Source: Alentia gelatinosa
Taxonomy: Eukaryota > Annelida > Polychaeta > Phyllodocida > Polynoidae
Assembly: GCA_950022655.1 (NCBI GenBank)
Contig: OX465584.1
Span: 42,514,723 to 42,578,722, forward strand
Direction of reading: 5' to 3'
DNA: 64,000 bases
Below the pieces are notes generated by a model that worked only from the letters and a program-made list of their open reading frames with translations, was not told where the DNA came from and searched no databases. Numbering within the stretch: position 1 is the stretch's first letter; every line of letters begins with the position of its first letter. The position numbers were made by a program, and so were the translations under genes. Of this stretch, positions 55,471 through 64,000 are shown piece after piece.

Positions 55471-57029
55471 TTTAAGTCTAGACAATTCTCGTGCATTACA
55501 TTATAAGCCGGCGGCAGACTTACCCCAGCAGAAGCTCTTACACCGATATTGGTTGATAACTCCAATTCAATATGCTTCATGAAGTACTACCGGTCGGTAC
55601 GCAAGGCTGATGATGTATCTCAGTGTTAGTTCAATTAAGGGTACAATGAAGAGGGGTGATAATAGAAAGGAAACTTAAATTAAGAAATGCCTTGCTCGGG
55701 GAAGGTGTGGAAGCGTTACGGCCGCCCTCGGGATTTTCTTCGTGGACACGACTGGATTAAACATGATAAACATCCACAATCAATCATCATTTGGTTCTTA
55801 TAAATAACTGCAAATCAATAGTCAATAGACTCAGGAAATGAATTCTCCAATGCTTCTTTCTGAATAAGAGGATGGAAGCCATTGAAGAGATTTGATAAAA
55901 GGTTTCCTGCTTTTAGCGGGATTATGGGGCACTGCTGTAATGGCATTAACATGACGCAGTAATTAATTTGATGCAATCAGTATAACGTTTTTAGTTTCAG
56001 AACTATACCTGCTACAAGATGGCAAGAGACTAGAATCTTGCTTTTGAATTCCCACTCAATATAGTTCCACCTGTCCTCAGCATTGACAAGATAACCAGTT
56101 ATAAGATAACCATGGAGATTTACAGCCTTGAAAATCTCTCGAAGTGTTTTGAAATAGTTTTCGCTCGGAAGCTGTTAGAATATTATATTTATTTCGAGAG
56201 AAACCATTGGAATTAATACCACCAGGGAATTGCAGTGACTTTGGTTCCACATGACGTTTGAAAAATCATTAGATACACTACACTGTGCACAACACGGAAG
56301 TACCGCACACATGATGGCTCAGCCTTTCACCCACATTGCTTGCCAAGCCAGTAGAGCTTTCAGTACTAGACACCCTTCTTCTGTACCGCAAATTGAACGA
56401 GGCCTGAAGTACCCCCTGGTTTCGTGATAACAACGTGATGGGAATTCTATCGAACGGAAGGGTGTTATCGCATGGTACAAGGGGTTCACGTGGTACTCTC
56501 CACGCACACGATATACACTGTGTACATATAAATATAAGTAAGGTCTGACCATACTGAAATATTGCCTATAAATGCATATACGTTTACCATTTTAATTGGA
56601 AACGCTATCTCTTTCTCTTTATAGTTTTTCGTGGGTAATTCTCTCCTTAAAAAGCTGAACTAAGTTAGATTGAATCTCTAGTATTAGGTGAGTGGAAAAC
56701 GTCTGTCATTGGTGAATAACCACGAATCGAAATTGGCTTCTCACAGATGCTTTCCTTGCAGTCAGAATAAGTTAAGTATGGGTATTTTCTTTGGCATTCA
56801 TGTCACGAGTCTGGTCCATCATACATATAACCCACCTGCCCACATAATGCATTTTCTGTTGTATAGAATGAATCCTAAAACGACAGACACAGTAGTTCTT
56901 TCAAATGGTATTTCTTTTTTTTTTTTGGTTAAGTTTTTTATTACCAAATTCTGGTTTCCCAGTTCTTCCATTTGATAACATGAGACTCCCTGTACATTCG
57001 TAATCTGACTATCGCCTTCCGTCTGGCAA
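55471..57029. other. Intergenic stretch
   Basis: AT-rich with unrecognised ORFs (77 codons at 56319-56552 minus, 95 at 56688-56975 plus). No repeat is recognised. Confidence 0.4.
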
Positions 57030-57139
57030 GAATAATTAAAAAAACCCCCAAAAAAACAACCAAAAAAAACAACAAAAAACTAAACAAAAACTCCCCCAAA
57101 AAAACACAACAACAACAAGAGAAAGAAAGAAAGAAAGGT
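57030..57139 (+). repeat. A-rich low-complexity tract ending in (GAAA)n
   Basis: AAAAAAACCCCCAAAAAAAC-type sequence with CAACAACAACAAG and then about four GAAA units at 57120-57138. Confidence 0.85.
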
Positions 57140-57242
57140 GCGTAACACAGATATGTAATATACAGGTTGCTACCAACTCCATTTGTATAATCTCGATCAC
57201 AACCTCTCAGACACAGTACCTAGTCCACCAGTACAGTTTGTT

Positions 57243-58568
57243 TTATGTAAATGCCGATACAGTCTCCAGTTGCTGAACTTCCCGATCTAGGCTGTCCCAT
57301 ATTTTAATCCCCCAATACATAGGTGACTTAGCATAATAAGATGTTTTGTGTTGATGAGTTATAAAGAATTTCTTGTTAGCACTCCTTGTTCTACGGAGTC
57401 GATGGTCTATAAGGTCATTTCTATGAGACAGCTTATCCATTATTTTAGCTAGCTTCACATATCGACATTGTTCTAGGTCCTCGACTGCCAGTGATCCGTG
57501 TAACTCGCTTAACGTTTGCTTACGCTGGAAATATTCCTGGACGACTCACAACCCCCTGTTCTGCGCTCGTTGTAGAGCTTCCTGATCTTTTACCCTTGCC
57601 CCGCCATAGATGAAGCTACCATATTCGAATATGGGGCGAATACAAGTGCAGTATATTTGTCGAGACACCTCCTTACTTACCGACTTCCTGATTTTTGAGA
57701 GACGGAATATCCTACTATGAACCGATTTCAGCGTTTCTTTAATATGCAGACTAAAGTCTAGGTTGCGATCTATAGTGACTCCCAGATAGCGGTAATGTGA
57801 CTTAGTTCATAGCTGACTATTTCCACAATATATGTTCAGGTCTGGCAGATATTTCTTCCGCGTGTTCGAGGCAAACCAACATGTACTCGTTTTTTCGGTA
57901 TTTAAGCATAGTCCGTTTACGTTGCACCATTGATATATTAGGGCAGTCGCTGCCTCTAATCTATCGCGTGCCAGTCTCGGGGTGGGATCGCTTGTGTAGA
58001 TCACAAGGTCGTCAGCATACTGCAGAATACCCATATCATTAATACAATCACACATGTCGTTGACAAATACAAGAAAAAGTAAGGGGCCGAGCACGGAACC
58101 CTGGGGGACGCCTGTGGAGATATTCATCCTTTCCGACAGAACACCATTAGCCAGTGTCCTCTGTTGTCTGCCCGCTAAGTAGTTTGTTAACCAGCTCATG
58201 ATGTTCTGAGGGACAGCTGCCATTCTTTCCAATTTCACAAGTAAGAGGCTATGTGGCACAGAGTCGAATGCTTTACGGATGTCATAAAAACAAGCTGCTG
58301 TTACTTCTGATTTATCTCTACTATAATAGAGGTCCTGCACTAGTTTTAAAATAGCATCTTCGGTACCATGACCAGGGCGAAAGCCATATTGCGTATACAC
58401 TAAGTAATTATTTGAGTCTAACCAATCATACAACCTATTGTGCATTAGCTTCTCTATAATTTTGGATGGAGCAGGTAACAGAGTAATAGGCCTCCATTTT
58501 GTTATATTGCTAACATCACCCCCCTTTGGAATAGGTACAATTACACCTTCCTTCCACGAGTCTGGTAT
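57243..58568 (-). pseudogene. 5'-truncated LINE (CR1/Jockey-group) reverse transcriptase
   Basis: The minus-strand frame opens at 58568 with IPDSWKEGVIVPIPKGGD, then NITKWRPITLLPAPSKIIEK, FYDIRKAFDSVPHSLL (catalytic Asp), STGVPQGSVLGPLLFLVFVND and LQYADDLVIYTS (catalytic Asp pair). After a stop at 57807 the reading continues past a shift as YRYLGVTIDRNLDFSLH, RPIFEYGSFIYGG and, after an in-frame TGA near 57548, the C-terminal part to 57243 (YYAKSPMYWGIKIWDSL). It copied its own RNA for target-primed retrotransposition. The endonuclease domain and 5' end are missing, as in most LINE copies, and stops make it inactive. The exact clade is not certain. Confidence 0.85.
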
Positions 58569-58841
58569 TCATTGCTAGCCAAGATGACAATAAGCATTGT
58601 ATTTTGGTATCAAACATAGATTCTATCGTTTCGTGCTGATTTACTATATAAGCAAAAGAATAATACAGGTAGCTCTGATATTGGAAGTCCATCCTTGAGT
58701 TATTCCACAAGAAAACAGAAAACAAATGATATTTCACCTCAAACAGTTTGTATGAATAAAAGAATAGTGAACAATGCCATAGGGCAGGTCAAGACATAAA
58801 CAAAGGCTGCTCCCGAACCAAAAAAATACCCCCATACTTGA

Positions 58842-59022
58842 CAAAATATGATTTCCATCGATGGCTGCTCCTAAATAATTATAGTGTGTGGCTAGTTTCA
58901 TAGAATTCAGTTTGCGTGATACTTCTCTCTGTACTTATACTATTACCACTCACAGTAGCAATTAAGTCGTCTGCATACATTGTGATTTCTGATTGTACGT
59001 TGAAGATATCATTAATAAATAT
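58842..59022 (-). pseudogene. Second LINE reverse-transcriptase fragment
   Basis: The minus strand reads IFINDIFNVQSEITMYADDL with YADD at 58977-58966, then after only about 20 codons and a frame change HYNYLGAAIDGNHI, the YLG motif. The stretch normally separating YADD from YLG is several times longer, so an internal deletion is present. It is a separate copy from 57243-58568 because the same domains occur in both. Confidence 0.65.
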
Positions 59023-59035
59023 ATATCACAAATAA

Positions 59036-62000
59036 TTCAGAATCGAGAACAAGAACTGTGGGTCAAATATTTCACAGATTGATTATGTATATTATTGTTC
59101 TTACTCTTTATGCTTTGTTGCCTACAACCTAGATAATCAGTCGGGTCATACCCTAAGTGTATGATCAAAGTAAACGGCTTTTATAGAATTACATAATGTA
59201 AACAAGATATGTATCATTCTGCTAGAAGACTCGTAGTCAGCCCCGCACATCAAGATACTCGTGTCATATTGTCATTAGTTGTTCAGTGATTACAGTAAAC
59301 CATTGCTGATCCAAGTCAAATCGAAGGTTGAAAGCCAAATGACGCAGGATATAGATATTGATATCTCATACATCAAAGGTCAACAGCTCTTTTTTTCTTA
59401 TTATGAATATCTCATCTCATGCTATCCTAATGTAATGTATTCCTTTATTTGATATCTAAGTGTCAGAAGAAACGGGCGTTGCTGGATGGACGAGAATAGG
59501 AGACTGTTTTATCGGAAGCAGCTAGGCCTTGCTCAGGTGTCACCTCGGGCGTGTGGGTGACAGTTTGAATTACGGATCACCGGCTCTGACAAACAACAGG
59601 GTTTTTGGAGTTTCTCAGACAGCACCGGAGAAGGAGGCATCCTTGTTAATGATGCATGAGTGTTAAAGAAGCACCTGCTGCCTTGATTCGGTGGCAGGGA
59701 TGCGTTGTGTTTATTCATGAAGATGTCATGGTGTACTGGACTACTGGCAAAAGAACGATCGATGTTCTTCCTGATACCACGACAGAGCTATGTTTGTATT
59801 GTTTGGAGTGGATGTGTTGCTTCCTGTATCAATATGTATGTCTAGGTATGTCAGGGTATTTACTCATAGAGTTATCTTCCACTGTACAGTGGCATCTCCT
59901 GAGGCATTCCTCAGTAGGATCATCGTGCACATCTTTGGGTAAATTGACAAGAAAATGTCGAATTTGAAAAGAACGTGCGAAGTGAATAAAATATGTTATA
60001 AATTGTTAGAAGAAAGATAATACTTTCGTTTTAAAAAGATATACTATTACATTTTGATTCGCTCTATGGCAGAATCTTCGAATCGCTCCAAATTCTAAGG
60101 TACCTGATGTCTTCCTATCCTGTGGTATGCGTTGGGTTATTCTGTTCCCACAAAATGATGAGACTGACAGGTATTAGTGATCTAAATTCATACTTGGCCC
60201 AGGAGGAAGGCTACTATTCATTCAGAAATAGACTAACGTATCATGTCTCTCAGATTTATGATGTTCGGCTTTGTATTAACTAGAAGAGGGAGGTCCAATA
60301 TCAAGCACATCCGTGACATGAAAGACAAACAAAACCTACCTGTTGGATTCTGAGCGCCATGAGCCTCGTTGCTCTTGCAAAAGAAGGCCAACACAGGTAC
60401 TGAAGGATTCTTTTTCTTGATCTCCCTCCCATGTGATGTCTGATGGGGGCTCAAGCAGTTCTGCCTTGACACGGCATGGGCGGGTATTTTCTCTCTGTTG
60501 TCAGAGTGCACGGAACGACTTAAATATAGGCTGTAGCGTTGCGTGCAATGCTCTTGTACTCGTGTTTGGTTAATGGTGATGATGTTCCAGCACGACAACA
60601 TCTTAAGAGATATGTTGTCTTACACACACTCTAAATAGACATATGTATGTTGGTATCTCTGCTACGACAAGTAAATTTACCAAACGTGGTAGTTTGGTTT
60701 ACAGAAAAGTTAGTTGTAGATCTTGGTTTATCTTACTTAAAAATGTTTGTATTTGATATTCATGTTGATAAGACCGTTCAGAGGAATTCTAGAGACAGTT
60801 GGTCATATGTACCGCAAATCTTCCTTAGAAACTGAATGTGTGTCACGGATGCTCCTGCTGTCACACACTTCCCCATTTGTTTTTAGACGCAGTGATTCTT
60901 TATGATCGGAGAAGGTAGATTACGTTCAAACAACATTTTTGGAAACGGATAAAACTTCTGCATTATCTGATGTTTTGCTATATGGGATCGTCTCTTTTCT
61001 CTATTTCTGCTGGGGTCAATTATTAGCTGAACCATGAGGAGGACTCAAAAGGAATTACCAACATACAAAGTAGCTATAGTAGTATCACTCCCTGGAGTTC
61101 AACGCATATAACTAACAGTAGACAAAGACCAGTACTTTGTTACATTGATACATAGTATGCATGCAGGGAATGTGACAGAACAGTTTTTATTCAATATAGA
61201 AGACACAAGACTACATCAGCAAGTGCTACACATTTCCTTGACACTGCTTATTCCAAGGTGCGAGCTTCAGATAGTGATTAAAGGCCAACTGTTTAGACTG
61301 CCACCCCCTGTGTTTAAACCATCGCCTGTTTTCGTTTGCACTGACCCCCCAGGGAAGCATATAAGCTGCCAGATGAACACACAGAAGGGACTCTTCACCT
61401 AGATACTGAGGTGTCAACATCTGCAGGCTGCTGAGCATTACCACCACAACAGTAAGGAGGCTGGCACACCATAGGACTCTAGACTACAGAGGTCTATACT
61501 GAGGGGTAAGACCTCTCCACAAGCCTCTATCATCCCAGAACCGGAGGAAAAAAAGAACAGAGATTGATGACTGATACCACCATATCCTACCACTTAAGGG
61601 TTGATTCTATATAGCCGATTTCACTGCCGATGTGGTCCACATGTACTCCAGGTTATGCCCAGGCACCAAAACTGGCCTTTGTCTCGTCTCCGTTTGGACC
61701 CCATTCTCACAATGGAAAAGGGGAGGAGAACTGGTAGGTGGGTGTAAGGAGCACAACTGGAATACATCGTAACCACATGAGGAGTGAAAACGACTGTATG
61801 GAATCAAGCCTTTATGGGTCATCTCTATTCACTGGTTAAGGAGATATTGGACTCTTACTGAAAGGAGTATCAGGAGGATTACATCTGCAACCAAGAGGAC
61901 TTATATCATATGAACTCCACAGAAATGAATGTGATTGTATGTTGATGAGAATTGTTCTCTAACTTTATACATTGTTATATTGCATGCTGAAATTACATAT

Positions 62001-62054
62001 CTGTGTATGGTTATTTGTCTTCTTTATTAATAGAACTTTAGTCTATAGGCCTTA
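59036..62054. other. Intergenic stretch
   Basis: ORFs of 103 codons (59656-59967 plus) and 122 codons (60233-60601 minus) show no recognisable content or splice context. The rest is AT-rich without repeats that I can identify. Confidence 0.4.
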
Positions 62055-62336
62055 GTTAGGCCTGGCGTCCATCTACTACGATAGCAATTTAGACCTACCT
62101 ATATGTCACTGATACAAAAAGCAAATATCGGAGACATATAGGGAAGGTGCAAAATCGTAGACATATGTCTAGACATGCCAATCCACCACGCATTGTAGGT
62201 TGTTTTTTTGTGCCTAACCACACAAACGTGGTCAACTGCCCCGATATTAGGTGACCTTCCAACGTGATTTTGATTTTGTATCGGGAGGTGCATCATAGAC
62301 CATATCGGAGCCATATCATAGTAGATGGACGCTGGA
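62055..62336. mobile_element. Complete 282-bp MITE with terminal inverted repeats
   Basis: The left end TTAGGCCTGGCGTCCATCTA, continuing CTACGATA, pairs with the right end TATCATAGTAGATGGACGCT. The reverse complement of the right end is AGCGTCCATCTACTATGATA, one mismatch over the 19 core bases. The right 190 bp match 11556-11747. Termini near TTA/TAA suggest a 3-bp TWA target as in PIF/Harbinger elements, but this copy's right flank is mutated and the superfamily is unproven. No coding frame. Confidence 0.8.
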
Positions 62337-63226
62337 CTTTACTGTACTGTAACAGAGGATAACCCTACAACCTTGATGGGGTCCTGCATCGGAAAAAATA
62401 CGAGACTTGATTTTCCTTTCTGTAATGCCACACTATGGGTTGGTCTGCTTATTCCAAGGATCCCATGTCCCATGCCAGACTACAGCAAATTGAAGACCAT
62501 CATTATTTGCATGTAAATGACACCCTTACTAGAAACAATGAAGGACATGCAAGAGAGCTTGATGATTGCTGACCGAGCGCATGAATCAAGAAAGCAGTTG
62601 GATATTTGATTGTCATGTAAGAGATACTATCAGAGGGTGATAATTCATCATCAGATGAAAAGAGCATATCCATACAACCAGGAACTCATCAGATGCTAAC
62701 TTCTGGGTCGCGTTCCAAGAGAACAGATTCTAGTGAGCACTACACGTATTGACAGATTTATGAACTCACTCGATTTCAGGAGGAGGGGGGATTCACTGTT
62801 GGAAGTGCGACCACTACGATCCCTTTAGGAACAAACGCTGCCAGTGGAAAATGATAACTCTCGAGACAAGTCAATCCATTCCTGATACTGATTAATATGC
62901 CAACATTGATATGCCAACCGTGACCACCCTGGATTAGTGTGTAGAAGTCCTTGCAAGGAGAAACTCTGACTCTTTGTATGCCTCATTGTCTGGACTAACC
63001 AGGATTACTCCAATCACACCACAGACACAGGTGATCGTTCCCAGTCATGATCAGCAGTTGATAGTTTTACAGAGCATTAGATATGATAAATTTGCTTGCA
63101 TAATATCACTCAACCTTTGTCAAATCCTAATGTTGATTTTGGTTACTATAAGCTTGATACCATATACTCTGACATTTAACTCGACACACTATTTAGCATA
63201 CCCTGTACTTTCATCTTATTTCCGGA
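62337..63226. other. Intergenic stretch
   Basis: Small ORFs only (63 codons at 62325-62516; the 116-codon frame at 62974-63324 runs through the G-run). Nothing recognised. Confidence 0.4.
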
Positions 63227-63310
63227 GGGGGGGGGGGGGCTTTTTATTTGGCCTTCCAAGGGGGGAGGTCTACTTTTTATTTTGGTATTTCTATGGAGGG
63301 AGGGGCGGGG
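63227..63310 (+). repeat. G13 run and G-rich patch
   Basis: Thirteen G at 63227-63239, followed by GGGGGGAGG near 63260 and GGAGGGAGGGGCGGGGG at 63294-63310. Possible G-quadruplex on the plus strand. Confidence 0.85.
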
Positions 63311-63555
63311 GAATTTATTTTTAAATGATTCATGTTGCAAAAACGCTGCTCCCTGCAGCCATAGATTATGAACGCTTCCTAATTAACAACATTCCTTGTC
63401 TCTGAGATGCAATTACTGTCTCTTAGTTACACTCAACTATATAAGTATGTAGCTCTCGTAAGAGATCTCGCCGGATCTAATCGCGAACAGACTAGTCTTG
63501 TCACTTGACCTACACAGCACACACAGCCGCTTCTAAGAAACTACTAACCCTGCCT

Positions 63556-63998
63556 TCACAGCACATGCGCAGAATGTTGGCATCGTAACGGAAGAGCTCC
63601 TGCCAAACGAGATTTCCTGAGGGCCCCCCTTATGACGTCACACCATGTCCTGTATCCCTCAAAGTGGCAAAGGTGGGTGAAAACGCGACGCCACATTAGT
63701 GTGCAACGAGCTCCAAGGGAGGTCTGCGTTATAAGGACCCACACCGTCTCAGCCATCTTTCTTTTTCTGAGGGCACAGGGGTAACTCAGGACGCCTATTA
63801 AGGCCTCTGCGGTGGCGACACTAAAGGGTTGCTCGTATGGGTTAATGTATGACGTTCCTTGATCCCCGGTTACAGGCCGCATGGGCCAGTGCGTCGTGTG
63901 AACTGGTGCCCTCACTTTGATATTGCGATGGAGCATTTGGTACATTAGCATCCGAAAGAGGCGCGTCAGACCAAGTGTGGCCCTTCTAGGATGAATAC
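63556..63998 (-). CDS. Uncharacterised ORF open at the right edge of the window
   Basis: The minus-strand frame is open from the window edge to a stop at 63556, at least 147 codons; the first ATG in the window is at 63951. The region is GC-richer than its surroundings. An ATG in the context AAGATGGCTGAG (codes KMAETVWV) may be an alternative start. The C-terminal half is basic (LMWRRVFTH, ALRKSRLAGA). I recognise no domain. It could be part of an exon, a transposon gene or a chance frame in a CpG-rich patch. Confidence 0.22.
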   Translation of the reverse strand, partial: IHPRRATLGLTRLFRMLMYQMLHRNIKVRAPVHTTHWPMRPVTGDQGTSYINPYEQPFSVATAEALIGVLSYPCALRKRKMAETVWVLITQTSLGARCTLMWRRVFTHLCHFEGYRTWCDVIRGALRKSRLAGALPLRCQHSAHVL

Positions 63999-64000
63999 AT

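Noticed and set aside
60233..60601. 122-codon minus-strand ORF
   Set aside because: No domain, no membrane or signal features and no splice context; length is within what chance allows over 64 kb in six frames.

Overview
The window looks like a stretch of an invertebrate animal nuclear genome, most likely a marine lophotrochozoan such as a bivalve mollusc; the species call is inference. The reasons are a single-exon class A GPCR with an extracellular N-terminus of about 130 residues, spliced coding sequence with GT/AG sites, AT-rich intergenic DNA, no operons or ribosome binding sites, and a mix of Ngaro/DIRS tyrosine-recombinase retroelements, LINE fragments and many small terminal-inverted-repeat (TIR) elements. 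Gene density is very low: one confident protein gene, one probable two-exon gene and a few weak candidates. Most of the recognisable content is repeats.

Layout. 1-10820 is a satellite of about 170 units of 63 bp (21 codons), with dimeric and higher-order structure and a 1.43-kb internal duplication; it runs off the left edge. 10.8-18.4 kb is intergenic, with a truncated MITE at 11.6 kb, a G20 run and a Penelope/hammerhead-like motif. A GPCR lies on the minus strand at 18462-19769. A probable two-exon single-pass membrane protein lies on the minus strand at 23937-25073, and its intron holds a perfect 48-bp palindrome. 26404-31316 is a Ngaro-type retrotransposon on the minus strand with complete split direct repeats (A1 - gag/pol - B1 A2 B2) but with disrupted coding frames.

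31.9-37.5 kb is a cluster of small DNA transposons: a MITE fragment, three head-to-tail copies of a TIR element full of GATCTCAA/TTGAGATC motifs (32.70-34.84 kb), a 1.07-kb CACTG-ended element with TTA target duplications, and two pogo/Tigger-like MITEs. 37662-39649 is a decayed DIRS/Ngaro pol fragment on the minus strand between 41-bp direct repeats. 39.7-51.1 kb is mostly featureless. 51136-51834 is an unassigned 232-codon ORF. 52.1-52.7 kb holds an ACC-type simple repeat, telomere-like CCCTAA repeats and a dispersed GAACTCGACCCG repeat. 53-64 kb holds three LINE reverse-transcriptase fragments, two MITEs and an ORF open at the right edge.

No metabolic or defence pathway is encoded here. 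The transposon proteins would have served only their own elements, and every autonomous element seen is broken in this copy. Several short repeats occur twice in the window (11.6/62.2, 26.1/47.7, 31.9/55.3 and 35.2/52.6 kb), so they are probably genome-wide families.
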